A stretch of DNA of 64,000 nucleotides from Gracilaria caudata (taxonomy: Eukaryota > Rhodophyta > Florideophyceae > Gracilariales > Gracilariaceae), in the NCBI GenBank assembly GCA_030374735.1, contig JASCIV010000035.1:1-64000 (forward strand), written 5' to 3'. Position 1 is the first letter of the stretch. Each line of letters starts with the position of its first letter. Below the pieces are notes generated by a model. It had not been told where the DNA came from. It worked only from the letters and a program-made list of their open reading frames with translations, and did not search any database. Both the position numbers and the translations under genes were made by a program. Of this stretch, positions 30,122 to 40,928 are shown piece by piece.

Positions 30122-32509
30122 GAGTGCGGCGCGCTCGCACGCGGAAGGGATGAAGGGGGAGGGAGAGGGGGAAGGGAAGGGGGGAACGATGTGAGAGAAA
30201 CGAGATGCACGCTGGAGAAGAACGCGAGAGCGTTGGAGGATGTGGCTATTACGCGTTCGGTTGCGTCTGCGTCTGCGTCTGCGTCTGCGCCTGGTTGAGG
30301 CAGGCCCGAGGTGGAACGGAATGCCTCCTTCCGCGCGCTGTTAAAAGGGGCGCCCTCATTGCGTCGCCACAAAACGGCGCGTCACACGTGGTCGACGTGC
30401 GAGTTTGTTGCTGACACGCCATTGGATGATCTGCGATGCGGCGTGAGGCACGTTTTGGGGCTTTTCGACGTCGTGCGAGGTCTTGGTGGCCGAAAGAGGC
30501 TGCTGTGTACGCCGCCTCCGTGGCGCGTTTCTACCTTCATACCTGTGCCGTCGATTTGGGAAAACGGTGCCGATGTGCAACCGCTCTGCTTCTCAGCTAC
30601 CCAGCAGTGCTTTCGTTTTTGTTACAGCTCACCTCCACAACTTTTCGCAGTCTCGGCGAGGCTTGCATGTTGACTGCCAGCTACTGGCACAAGGAGGTCT
30701 TAACACCTACTGGTGAACTCCCTACTGGCTATTCGGAAGCAGTCCATTTGGCCACAGTTGCGTACTTGCCAGCGAGGTGAATCTCAAAGAGCATCTTCAA
30801 CGGTGCACCATGAAGATTACACAAGCATAAGCGTGTATCCGAAAACTGCCTTTGTACTCCACGAACACGTGGGGGTCTCGCGACGTTCCCGTAGATACAC
30901 AGTACGAAGGTAATGTTATTAAAAAAGGCAGGTTACTGGTTTTGCGGTTCGCTTAAAATCCAACTGTGTGCGTGAAAACAAAGGCCTATGAAGGTCACCT
31001 TCGGATTTCTTAAGTTCTTCATTGTGAACCCAACTCCGCCCCGCAGTTCAAGCACGATTGTCGATGAAGTAACTAATGACTGAAAAAAAAATAATAAAAT
31101 ATCAAGCTTCTCGAACGCAACACCACGAAGCTTCTCTTCAATTCTCATTTTCTAAACTTTATTATTAACCATTATTGCCTCCCTCCGTGCAAAACTTCTA
31201 CTTCCTTCCGAACGGCCTCGAGAGCAGAAGTTTGTCTGGTCATATTCTGTCAAATGCACCCACTCGTCTATGCAACAAAATTCTATTTCTAGTACCAGTG
31301 TTTACCATCGATACAGTGACCACGCTTCAATTTCCTGTTCAACAATCACTACTAGTACAACATACAACTTGATACTGTCTTCAGCATCGAGGTTCAACAG
31401 TTGAAGACAAAGGCTGTGACATGCTGTCACCCATCTTTCGTAATTGTTGTACAAATCAGGAGCCTTAACAAAGGATGGCTTGTCAAAGCAATCTTCCATT
31501 GAATGCTCTCTCTCTCTCTCTCTTGGATTATCACTTGAGCATGCAAATTCTATCATAGTATAACGTTATCACATGATGATGATAATCAATCCGTCACCGT
31601 CGACATCGAGCGCTTAGAAGCTGTATAGAGTCTTTAAGATAACGGTTATTGAGGACGAACGCTACAACAAAGAAATATAACATCAGGTTATTGTATTTAT
31701 TTGCTTTTCCACGAAAATGGTTCTTGGCAGGTGTTGGAGTTGGTGTTGGAGCAAAATTTTGGACGACAAATGGCTATGATAACGACTGCATCCATTTGGC
31801 GCGTCTCTTGCGTTCTTCAACGCCGGCCATAACATCGAGCGGCATTCGTCGTCGACGCTGTTTGCTCCATTCTGTCTTGATCTTTACGCAACTACCCACC
31901 CAGAACGCTCTCAGGTGAACTGTTATTGTTGCAGCCTACATACGAATTCTTTCTCGTAACCATGCGGTTGCTCGTGCCTAGGCAAGGCACGGTGCCTTTC
32001 AGAAAGCAAATAGACTAAACAAAAGTAACCTTACCCTTCTATCCACGCAGTGGATGTTCTGGCTGAAGGTACGTACAAAAGGGGCAGTGTTCTATCGTAT
32101 AAACATGAAAAAGAATACTTTTGCTGTAGGGTTCGTTAATAATAATGGAAACATCCCCAGTTTTCGGAACACCGATGATCTCTGCTACTGTCAATCCTCG
32201 ACGATCTTGAGGTGGTAGGCATACTCTGCGAGACAAAGTCTGCAACGGACAACGTAAAACAAAATACTCTTACGTCGTTCAGTACATTCGGGCAACACTT
32301 GCACAACAGCTTCTTTCCTGAAAAATGCGGTCCAGGCGCATGGAGAAATGGATTTGCTACATGCTTGTGTTAGGAAGTCAAAGCCGGCTGCGGTAGATGA
32401 AACATGCATGTCTGAAATTACCACCTGAACGCTCTTCGGAGGATGATGACGGACGATAGAATGTCTTTGTACTTATTTACACTTTCTACGCGAGCGCCGT
32501 CTTTTGTTG
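30122..32509. other. Intergenic region between the two protease genes
   Basis: About 2.4 kb without a supportable gene. It holds four GTCTGC hexamer units at 30265-30288 and a CT microsatellite at about 31502-31524. No pseudogene of the proteases could be recognised by eye. The promoter of copy 1 should lie in the GC-rich first few hundred bases. Confidence 0.45.
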
Positions 32510-34474
32510 TTACTCGCCAGTTCTTGTTCTTGAGTACGTTGGCCCTTGGTATTCCGAATTGTCTCGGTCAGTTTCACTATCCGCATCGGTACCGATCTCG
32601 CTACCATCTTTCATTCCTGCAGCGAGATCCACACCATTCCCAGTCCCTCTTTCAAATTGCAGCAATTTATCCAGGCTTGCACTTTTCCCTCGTGCCTCGC
32701 TTGAATTTCCCTTTGGTGTTCGTTCAACGACCAATCTTCCTATCCGTTTTATCAGCAAAACCGCCAATACTAACACAAGCACACCAAGTCCAACTGCGCC
32801 CGCGATGATGCCAAGCGTTCTCAGGGCAGCAACCCCCTCCCCTGATTCTTCCTCATCTACCATTGAGGATACGTTTACTTCATCCGCTCCATCATCGCCA
32901 GGAACACTGTAACCACCAACGTCTCCGTTTGTCACGTTTCGAATCCAATCCCAGTATCGACCCACTCGAGTGTAGAATCCAGGCAGTCCCTTCCTAGCAC
33001 ATCCAATACCGCCGCTCACCACACCGACTTGCACATAGTTTCCGCCAGCCCGCGCCACGATTGGTCCACCTGAATCACCGTAGCATGTGTCCCCTGCGCA
33101 ATCGTCGTCTGCATATCCCGCACACATATGACTTCTACTTTGTAGAGCACGGGCAAACTCCGGTGCTCCATATGAGACAAAGGCTTGAATGCATCTCTTG
33201 AACGAAACAACTGGAATATCAACTTGAAGTAACATGCGTTCCGTACCAGAGGTCCATTCTTCTGCTATCTGCCCATATCCACTAGCCCTTACAAACCTTC
33301 CTGACTCCGGCCCTTTTCCGTTCATGTTTAGCAGCACCGCGCTTCCGTGTTTCATAGGAGCTGTTTCTATCACCGCGATATCATTTGCTTCTACTTGCCC
33401 TTGTTGCGAAAGTCTGTACTCAGGATGCGGTATGAATCGATTTACCCTGTAGCTTGCACCGTTTAAATTTGTGTTTCCTCCGACAAGTGCTTCGCCCCCT
33501 TCACGTACTTGGCAGTGAGCTGCCGTTAGGATCCACCTTGACCCAATTACTGTACCAGAGCACGCCCCAGATGAGGATCGAATTGACACCATATAGAGTC
33601 GGATCGTCAAATCATCTACCTCGATTCCAGCTACCACATTGTTTGTCGATGTGTACTTGTCTGTTTTGCTGTATGTTCGTCTCTCTTGGTTGGTCTGCAG
33701 TCCAGCTTCATGCATGTCCACTTTATTCTTCACAACAGTTCTTGCAATCTGTAGTAGGCGCGCATCCTCTTCAGCTGATTGATTTCGCAACGCAGCGGTT
33801 CGTTTTTGAAGCTCAGTACCTCGCGAACGATGGGCTCCATCAGGATGATAACTTTTCCGGAGCACCTCATTCTGTTCATCGTAGGGAATTATGATTCGCG
33901 ACAAATGTTGATTCCGATTGGTGTGGTTTCCTTTTCTCTTCTTTCCCGAGCGCAAACGCGCTGGACATGCTCGTGGCATACTTTGGAATATGTGCATAAT
34001 CTCAAGATCACAATCGTCATTGTCTGATGTAGTTCGTATTGCCAGCACAAACGTTTCATTTCTGCGCAGCTCGATGTTAGGGGTTTGAAAGAAGAAATTA
34101 TCATACACCATGTTGTACTCGTTTGCCCGCTTTCTTACTGCTGAAAACTCAGGTAGATACTCTGGCGCTCCGCTGTATCTCGACGAACGCCATGCATTGA
34201 ATTTTTCTTCTGCCAACACAAGAAAGTCAACTTCCACCTGGGTAGACTTTTTCGTTGACAGCCCAAAACTCACAAAACAGGGACAGTTTCGCACGTGCAC
34301 GGGCTTCATAATGTTGACCCCCTCTTTTACGCATGACGGAACGACATCGAACATTATTCTTTGTTCTGTCCCAACGCGATAGGGTGGGTGCGTGTTAGGA
34401 ACTTGGGCGCTGTTAACCATGAAAAGGAAAACACAACTGGCTGTGAAGAAAATAATTGAGTCAACATGCCTCAT
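32510..34474 (-). CDS. Membrane-anchored trypsin-like serine protease (S1) with novel N-terminal domain, copy 2
   Basis: Relative of the gene at 28475-30121; 654 residues. A signal peptide (1-23) leads into the shared N-terminal domain (about 40-165: Cys-Pro-Cys, VDFLVLAEEKF, LAIRTTSD, CDLE). A basic, unstructured insert of about 110 residues follows, absent from copy 1. The protease domain has His320 (TAAHC), Asp365 (NDIAVIE) and Ser468 (GDSGGP), with Asp462 predicting Lys/Arg specificity. The mature N-terminus reads VVAG and follows Asn-Asn, so the usual Arg/Lys activation cleavage is missing at that spot. A transmembrane helix lies near 565-590, followed by a charged, Ser-rich cytosolic tail. 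All catalytic residues are intact, so an active enzyme is likely. Confidence 0.88.
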   Translation of the reverse strand: MRHVDSIIFFTASCVFLFMVNSAQVPNTHPPYRVGTEQRIMFDVVPSCVKEGVNIMKPVHVRNCPCFVSFGLSTKKSTQVEVDFLVLAEEKFNAWRSSRYSGAPEYLPEFSAVRKRANEYNMVYDNFFFQTPNIELRRNETFVLAIRTTSDNDDCDLEIMHIFQSMPRACPARLRSGKKRKGNHTNRNQHLSRIIIPYDEQNEVLRKSYHPDGAHRSRGTELQKRTAALRNQSAEEDARLLQIARTVVKNKVDMHEAGLQTNQERRTYSKTDKYTSTNNVVAGIEVDDLTIRLYMVSIRSSSGACSGTVIGSRWILTAAHCQVREGGEALVGGNTNLNGASYRVNRFIPHPEYRLSQQGQVEANDIAVIETAPMKHGSAVLLNMNGKGPESGRFVRASGYGQIAEEWTSGTERMLLQVDIPVVSFKRCIQAFVSYGAPEFARALQSRSHMCAGYADDDCAGDTCYGDSGGPIVARAGGNYVQVGVVSGGIGCARKGLPGFYTRVGRYWDWIRNVTNGDVGGYSVPGDDGADEVNVSSMVDEEESGEGVAALRTLGIIAGAVGLGVLVLVLAVLLIKRIGRLVVERTPKGNSSEARGKSASLDKLLQFERGTGNGVDLAAGMKDGSEIGTDADSETDRDNSEYQGPTYSRTRTGE

Positions 34475-35466
34475 TTCGAGCGCGGGCGCACGCCCACATC
34501 CGTCGCAACTATAGCCAGAGTCGTGTTAACAGGTGAGCGAGAATAAAACGCGATAGAAACAATGTAGTTGTTCGAAGCAAACGCTTCGATTTGAGGTAAT
34601 ATCCGTTAACGGCCATTCCGGTATGGCAGTTTGCACTGAATATGACCCGCTCAGCCAGGCCAATATGTTTTGCTCATGGCCATGTAGCTTTGTACCGGTA
34701 TTTGTGCATTCATCGCTCTTTTTCTGCCGAGGCAGTTGCACACATACAAAAACAAAGAATGCGTAGCGTGACGACAGATTCTGAGGGCCAATTCTTTCAT
34801 GTCTTTCTGCATGACAAAAAGTGTTTTCTTCTTGTCTTCGAAGATGAGGAGAAACCATCTCGTTGTACCAGTGAATACCAATCTTTGAGAGGATGAACAT
34901 TTGTCAATCCTGCTTTTCCTTGCTGGGGAAACTGGCTGACGAAATTATCATGATGACACGTAGATGGGTCTTTTCCCCGCCCTAGATGGTTCACAGATTC
35001 TTCGTCAGCGGGCCACTTGCTCTGTCACGAACAGGCCAAGGGCTTAATCCCTTTGACCAGTTGACGGCAAACTTCCCCAGGGCAAAAGAACCCTTCTCGG
35101 CCAATTCTGGCTCTAGTCAAAAATTTGGAAATTTAGCATTGGCGACCTGAACTGTTGTTGAAGACGAACCACGTTCTGGTCAAGAACGGGACTCATGGCC
35201 TGCTTTGTTTTGAGAGATTTGAGTCCGAAACACTGCAGAAGAAACACCGTTATCGTGCGGCTCATACTATATTCCTATGCCTCAAGAGCTGATGCCGAAG
35301 GCACATTGCGTTCTACAGCTCTCGCACGATCGTCGTCGCGAATCAAGGCGAAAGCAACGCCGTGTTGAAGAGGCAGCATGATGAAGGGGAGTCGATAACG
35401 GCATCGATCACCTTCTTCAAACGGCCAGTTTTCGATCAAGAAATCGGTACTTAGGGTATTTGAGCA
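34475..35466. other. Divergent intergenic region upstream of protease copy 2 and MnmG
   Basis: About 1 kb between divergent starts. Short frames only. An ACTATATTCC sequence near 35262-35272 could serve as a TATA element for MnmG, but it is about 200 bases from the ATG and I am not confident. Confidence 0.4.
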
Positions 35467-37521
35467 ATGGATCTGACATCTTTCCGCAACATTTTCAGAT
35501 CTAAAGCTGTTCTGCGCAGTTATGATGTGGTTGTAGTTGGCGGTGGGCATGCTGGGTGTGAGGCTGCATCAGCGGCAGCTCGGATGGGAGCTGATGTTGC
35601 TCTTTTAACTCATCGTCTGGATACAATAGGAGCCATGAGTTGTAACCCGAGTGTTGGAGGAATCGGCAAGGGTCACCTCGTACGCGAGATAGATGCCTTA
35701 GATGGAATTATGCCTAAGGCCGCAGACAGCGCATCGATTCAGTTTCGGACCTTGAATTCCTCACGTGGAATGGCTGTGCGAGGACCTCGGGCACAGTGTG
35801 ATAGAACCCTTTACAAAGAGGCAGTACGCAAAGCATTGTCGTCAACTGCTCATGGGACTCTTAATGTTATAGAAGGCAGTGCGGAAAGTTTCATTCTGAA
35901 AGATCAGCGTGTTTTGGGAGTCCAAACAGGGGATAGTTGCGAACAAGATGGAATGCAACTCCGTGCTGGCGCTGTTATTCTCACGACGGGGACGTTTTTG
36001 AACGGAAAGATGTTTGTCGGAGAGTCATCTACAGCAGGAGGCCGAAGAGGAGATCTCCCATCGATTGGAGTTGCTCATGCGCTAAAATCGTCCGGTTTGA
36101 GGCTTGGGAGAATGAAGACTGGGACGCCACCTCGGATCTTAAGAGATACAATAGATTTCCAAGGGTTAGAAGAGGAACAGTCAGACGAGAAACCTCTCTT
36201 CTTTTCATTCATGGCGGATTCCAGGGATCTTGATTCCAACCAACTTGTCAGTTGCTTCAAGTCAAGAACATGTAAGTTAACCCACGAAATTGTCAGAGCG
36301 GCCATGAGTGCAGGCCTAACTCCGAAATACGATTCAAACAATGGACCTCGGTACTGCCCAAGCTTGGAAGCCAAGATCGAGAGATTCGGCGACCGAGATG
36401 GACACACTGTATGGCTGGAACCAGAAGGTCTGAACTCAAATCTCGTTTACCCAGCGGGTATATCGATGTCATTACCTGCGGATGTACAGCAGAAAGTGGT
36501 TAACTCAATTCCGGGACTAGAGCATGCACAAATCCACATACCTGGCTATGCTGTGGAGTATGACTATGTTGATCCGCGAGAGCTTGCGCATAATCTGGAA
36601 TGCAGACGGTTGCCTGGCTTGTTTTTGGCGGGACAAATAAACGGCACTACTGGTTACGAAGAGGCCGCAGCGCAAGGCATTATAGCAGGTATCAACGCGA
36701 CGCTGAGCGTAAATGATGGTGATCATACAAGTGCTACGACTGAGGAACCCTCGCGTTCAGTGTGCGATTCTCTTCGAGATGGTTACTTGCGTTTAGGACG
36801 TTCTGACGCGTATATAGGGGTTCTTCTCGACGACTTGACTCGACTTGGTACATCTGAACCGTACAGGATGCTCACATCGCGTGCAGAGTTCCGAACGAGT
36901 TTGAGGCCAGATAATGCCGATGTGCGTTTAACGCCGATTGGAAATGCGGTGGGTTGTGTTTCGCAAGAACGATGGGCCCACTATGAACGGAAGCGGCGCA
37001 TAGTGCAACGAGCAAGTGAAGCACTGCGGTCTATAAGGTTGACGCCCAGTGAATGGAAAACGAGAACATTTAATAGCTTATTTCCAGGTGGTATTGTCGA
37101 TGGGAAGCATAGATTAAGCGCTTGGCAAGCATTGTCACGTACTGGCGTCACCATCGAACGTATTTGTGAAGAATTCCAAGACGATTGCGAGTCTCTGCGG
37201 GAGGTGGTCCGTCATGTCGAAATTATGCGGCATATAGAAGCAGAGAGCAAATACGAAGGCCACATCCGACGACATCAAGCTGATATTGAGCGATTACGTC
37301 GAGATGAGGGCCTACGTGTTGACAAAGATTTTGATTACGACTCCATTCGTGGGCTTTCTATGGAAGACAGGGAAAAGTTGAGTAATGAGAGGCCCAGCAC
37401 TTTGTGGGAGGCAGGACAAATTTCTGGAGTAACGCCAGCAGGGCTGAGTCTCCTTCGCTGTCACCTTCGGAGAAGATCTCGGTGGCAGCGTGATGTGGGT
37501 AACAACGAAGCTGTGGTGTGA
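35467..37521 (+). CDS. tRNA uridine-34 carboxymethylaminomethyl-modifying enzyme MnmG (GidA/MTO1), organellar
   Basis: FAD enzyme that, with the GTPase MnmE, adds an aminomethyl-type side chain at C5 of wobble uridine 34 in organellar tRNAs. The 684-residue product is slightly longer than bacterial MnmG and similar to MTO1. A short N-terminal extension ([15 protein letters not shown]) may be a mitochondrial or plastid presequence. The FAD-binding motif [13 protein letters not shown] comes first, followed by [52 protein letters not shown] and SRAEFR, all highly conserved. The C-terminal helical domain interacts with MnmE and tRNA in bacteria. The 3' end lies 21 bases from that of the convergent CRAL-TRIO gene. 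No MnmE gene is seen in the window. Confidence 0.96.
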   Translation: MDLTSFRNIFRSKAVLRSYDVVVVGGGHAGCEAASAAARMGADVALLTHRLDTIGAMSCNPSVGGIGKGHLVREIDALDGIMPKAADSASIQFRTLNSSRGMAVRGPRAQCDRTLYKEAVRKALSSTAHGTLNVIEGSAESFILKDQRVLGVQTGDSCEQDGMQLRAGAVILTTGTFLNGKMFVGESSTAGGRRGDLPSIGVAHALKSSGLRLGRMKTGTPPRILRDTIDFQGLEEEQSDEKPLFFSFMADSRDLDSNQLVSCFKSRTCKLTHEIVRAAMSAGLTPKYDSNNGPRYCPSLEAKIERFGDRDGHTVWLEPEGLNSNLVYPAGISMSLPADVQQKVVNSIPGLEHAQIHIPGYAVEYDYVDPRELAHNLECRRLPGLFLAGQINGTTGYEEAAAQGIIAGINATLSVNDGDHTSATTEEPSRSVCDSLRDGYLRLGRSDAYIGVLLDDLTRLGTSEPYRMLTSRAEFRTSLRPDNADVRLTPIGNAVGCVSQERWAHYERKRRIVQRASEALRSIRLTPSEWKTRTFNSLFPGGIVDGKHRLSAWQALSRTGVTIERICEEFQDDCESLREVVRHVEIMRHIEAESKYEGHIRRHQADIERLRRDEGLRVDKDFDYDSIRGLSMEDREKLSNERPSTLWEAGQISGVTPAGLSLLRCHLRRRSRWQRDVGNNEAVV

Positions 37522-37542
37522 GCTCGAAGAGCACTTGTGTTG

Positions 37543-38184
37543 TTAAGGTTCAAGAGAATTCCCCGAGTGACTGGGCGTGGGCTCATGCAACGATTCATCT
37601 ATAGAAGAGAGTGATATGGCGCTGAGATCAATCAGGGATTTGGATGGATCTGGAGATGGATGCACTGGCTGCCGACCGTTCGGTAGCTCACTTTGACGTC
37701 CCACCCAGCATCTCATGATTTCATCGTAATCGAAGTCAACAGTTTGAAGCGGAAGCAGAGTGGCATCAACGCCCAAGACCTTCTCCAGGTCCGAGATGAG
37801 GTCGCAGTATTGCAGCTTTGAGTATTCCCCATTCTGCAGCTGAAACGAAGACATGTAGATATGAGAGCGGGTTAAGAAGGAGACATGCAAAGCAATTATT
37901 TGTTCAATGCGGGAGCGAATGCTGTTGGGCACAACTTTTTCATATGCGGCTCGAAAGGAACGAACGGTGTAAAGAGACGAAGAGTTTTCCTCGGCAATTG
38001 CGCCATGGCAGTACACGAGAGTTAACGGTCCAGTGGGCGGTACGATACATAGTTGTTCTCTTATCTCACGTTCGAAGCTTGATGACTCCGTTGAAGGAAG
38101 ACAGTGGGGGTGGATGAAGAGTACAGAGCGATTGCGGGTGTCGCCATGCGCAGCAAGAGTTATGAAAGAGGATAGACGTGTCAT
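37543..38184 (-). CDS. Small CRAL-TRIO/BCH-like domain protein
   Basis: The 213-residue product resembles the CRAL-TRIO_2 (BCH) domain of p50RhoGAP/ARHGAP1 and BNIP2-type proteins, which bind small GTPases or lipids. The core runs from about 50 to 160: LVYCHGAIAEENS (a conserved strand with a His-Gly in place of the usual His-Ser-Gly), a helix with SFRAAYEKVVP, then IEQIIALHVSF, and a late segment LQYCDLISDLEKVLGVD. No RhoGAP domain follows; the C-terminal 50 residues are Ser/Pro-rich and disordered. The start is the first ATG. The match is by pattern, so I am moderately sure. It converges with MnmG, with overlapping 3' untranslated regions expected. Confidence 0.7.
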   Translation of the reverse strand: MTRLSSFITLAAHGDTRNRSVLFIHPHCLPSTESSSFEREIREQLCIVPPTGPLTLVYCHGAIAEENSSSLYTVRSFRAAYEKVVPNSIRSRIEQIIALHVSFLTRSHIYMSSFQLQNGEYSKLQYCDLISDLEKVLGVDATLLPLQTVDFDYDEIMRCWVGRQSELPNGRQPVHPSPDPSKSLIDLSAISLSSIDESLHEPTPSHSGNSLEP

Positions 38185-39293
38185 GGTAAAGAAGCAGAAG
38201 AGGTCTACTGGGAGGATGGGATGATAACGCGCGCCAGGTCTTGAGACTCTGACAGTTTGTGTGTCTTCTGCGCACTAAAAAATGATGCGTATGTGATGCG
38301 GGAGTTGGGAGTTGTGAGCAAGAAGTTAGGTACAAGAGGTAATGCGCAGTGTGAGCTAGCGTATGATACGCAACAGCCGCGTCCAAGGCTTGTGGCTCGG
38401 CCGGTTGTGCGTGGCCTGGGGGCGGGCATTGCAACGGTGGTTTGGATTGCGCAAATGGCTTCGCGCGTTTCGCCAGTTGCTGCTGTTGACAGCTGGGGAA
38501 TCACCAACCAATTGTGAACAAGAAAGGAACGTGATCATCACGTATCTTAGCGTATCATAAATTTTATTTGTATCGGGCCTCGGTCGCCGTGCATCACAAT
38601 TCCAACACACAAATGTTGCAAATGTTGTTCAGGGCGAGGATAATTCCTGTTCTTCATGCGCAACTCACTGAGGCCCATTGCTTGCACCAAAGTTGGAGTG
38701 CCAAGGAAGTTGAGGCCCACGTCAACGACAGCGTCTTTGGTAGAAGAAGAGACGCAATATGAACCAACTGCAAATGTGAGGTCCATGCGTATCAGACAAG
38801 CCCAATGGGTATTAATCTATCTCAGGCACTCTTGACTTGGAGTTGCCGTGATGATCTCGCGTAGTTCAGTGCGGAGGGCAGAAGGGTGGTCGTCACGTAC
38901 AGTGGTGTGCGTAAGTGCATCAAGGATATATATAGTATTACTCACGACCAAGGGGTCACCAAGTACTCACTGCTTTGGCTTTTCTTCGTTGTTGGCTTTC
39001 TCTGGACTTTCTCCCCTTTCTCTGTTCCACTTCTCTTCCGGTTCTTCGCTTTGCTCACCGTGAGTATGATCGACACCTAGATAGAAAGCGTCACTATATC
39101 AAAGATCATGCTACTTCACTTCGAGCGTCATCATGATATGATATCTTGAACAGCGGTGCAGTGCGGCATTATTCTAAGGAGCGCAATATCGCGGATAAAA
39201 CATAGAGAAAATTGGATTGCCAACTTTTATTCCATTCCACAGACAGACAGACGGGAGATCGAGAGCACGACAGCCAAGAGTTCTCGACATGCC
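38185..39293. other. Intergenic region and DHAR leader
   Basis: It contains the promoters of two divergent genes. A GATATATATAG element sits at 38927-38937. A possible 5'-leader intron runs from a GTGAGT donor near 39059 to a CAG acceptor near 39241 and would remove upstream ATGs from the DHAR message. No gene is recognised. Confidence 0.4.
38927..38937 (+). promoter_or_regulatory. Candidate TATA box for the DHAR gene
   Basis: GATATATATAG lies about 360 bases before the first ATG of the coding frame (39294). The distance is compatible with a leader carrying the intron suggested at about 39059-39241. Confidence 0.35.
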
Positions 39294-40157
39294 ATGGCAC
39301 AGCTCGAAAAAATGCGGAGCCCCCGACACACGAACAAAACGAAAGAGTGGCAAGCCATGGGCGTCCTCCAGGCCACGATGACAAGATTTGCGTTCAGTAC
39401 ACCTCTAGCCTTAGGAACAGCTAGTTATCGTAGATTGACTTGCACCAGACGCAATCGTTTTGAAACCATGACTATGACAAAGAAGCCCGTGTCCGAGAAG
39501 GGCAAATTGCTGTTCGCAAAAGCAGGGCCCGATGGAAAGTCGCTTGGAGACTGTCCATTCACGCAGAAGGCTAATCTTGCTTTGCGTTTCAACGGGATGG
39601 AGTTCGATGTGTGTTGTGTGGATGTTAGCAACAAACCGGAATGGTTTCTGGAGCTTACCGAGGCCGGCACCACGCCAGCCTTTCAATGCGGGGACGATGT
39701 GCTTGAAGATTCTGAACAAATTGTAAGACTTTCGGATGAGCTGGGAACAAGCGACTCAAAACTGATCCGTCCACAGGAGCCCCTATGGAACGAATGCGAA
39801 CAGGCAGTGAACAAGATCTTTAAACCGTTCGTGGCGTTCATCAAGAATAAAGATGACGCCAACGAAGAAGCTGTCAAACAAGACTTGTCCGACGCAATAT
39901 CTGAATTGGATGCAGTGCTGAGCAAGACGAAGGGCAAATACTTGTTGGGCGATACTGTTAGTTCGCTGGACTGCAACTTGGCACCCAAGCTGCAACATAT
40001 CATGGTGGCAGGAAAGCACTACAAAGGATACGACGTGGCCTCCGTTTCACCGCGTGTGAGCGAGTATATGGATCACATGCGAGCGACGGAGGAGTGGAAA
40101 CCCACAGCGTGTGCAGACGAAACCATCGTGTGGGGCTGGAGCAAATTCTTCAAGTAG
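39294..40157 (+). CDS. Glutathione-dependent dehydroascorbate reductase (DHAR), plastid type
   Basis: Regenerates ascorbate from dehydroascorbate with glutathione, part of the ascorbate-glutathione cycle that detoxifies hydrogen peroxide. The product is 287 residues from the first ATG (39294), or 266-267 from ATG 39357, which has an equally good context. The N-terminal 60 or so residues are Arg/Thr/Ser-rich, fitting a plastid transit peptide. The GST-type thioredoxin domain starts with LGDCPFTQKANLAL, containing the catalytic Cys of the CPF motif. KPEWFLELTEAGTTP, the Glu-Asp-Ser glutathione contact and LLGDTVSSLDCNLAPKL match plant DHAR and CLIC proteins. A GTG-started longer frame exists but lacks an ATG. 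Confidence 0.9.
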   Translation: MAQLEKMRSPRHTNKTKEWQAMGVLQATMTRFAFSTPLALGTASYRRLTCTRRNRFETMTMTKKPVSEKGKLLFAKAGPDGKSLGDCPFTQKANLALRFNGMEFDVCCVDVSNKPEWFLELTEAGTTPAFQCGDDVLEDSEQIVRLSDELGTSDSKLIRPQEPLWNECEQAVNKIFKPFVAFIKNKDDANEEAVKQDLSDAISELDAVLSKTKGKYLLGDTVSSLDCNLAPKLQHIMVAGKHYKGYDVASVSPRVSEYMDHMRATEEWKPTACADETIVWGWSKFFK

Positions 40158-40928
40158 CGCTGTGACATATGCTGTTGAGGATTCTGTCGGATCGCATGGA
40201 TCTGCGATGCAGCCACGAGCACTTGGATCGAACGTCGCGAATTGTAACTGTGTGTAGCAATAGATTGCTAGCGCGTATTGTCATTTTAACACCCGGTGCT
40301 CGTTGTCGATAGAAGGCTAGCCTGGAGGAAGGGTCTTGCACGCCCTTTTGCCGTGTGCGTGCTGTGCAACGTCGATGATCATGATCGAGCACTCTGTCGC
40401 CGCGACCGTGGAGTACTGCTCACAAGTTTGACGAAGAGAGTAGCCTTTTATGATATCGTATGATCGATAGCGATGCTTCTTACAAAAACCTCTACTAGAA
40501 AGACGGTAAGTTGCGGTCGAGGAAAAAGAGCACGTCGACTTGCAGGCCGCAGCGACGTGCCTTTTGCGCTGCTTGCACCTGACAGCTCCTGCCACGTCGG
40601 CGACGCGCGCCTTTTCCCGAATTTGGGCGTCCGCTCAATGAGCCGTGTGCGCCCACCACACGCCGCGCGCCGCCATCAATGCCCATCGCTCCGCTCATCC
40701 GTGCACGCCGCGCCCGCTAACACAGCTGTCTCCGCCACCCGTCGCCTTGTACCGTCGTACCCTTTCTCCATGCTACTGCTTGCTTGCTCCTCGCTTGGCC
40801 CTGTGCTCGCCGCGTCCAGGTGTTGACCTGCTCACGCCTTCTAGGACCGCGCTGCAGCGCGCGCACTGCATGCCTAGTACTCGCGCCGCTTTGCTTGCCT
40901 CCTGCACCCGCTTCTCACGTCGACAACC
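40158..40928. other. Intergenic region upstream of the PLC-like gene
   Basis: The second half is GC-rich with C-rich tracts, typical of a promoter and leader. Overlapping frames on both strands (for example 40645-41265) are shadows of base composition. Nothing else is recognised. Confidence 0.4.
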
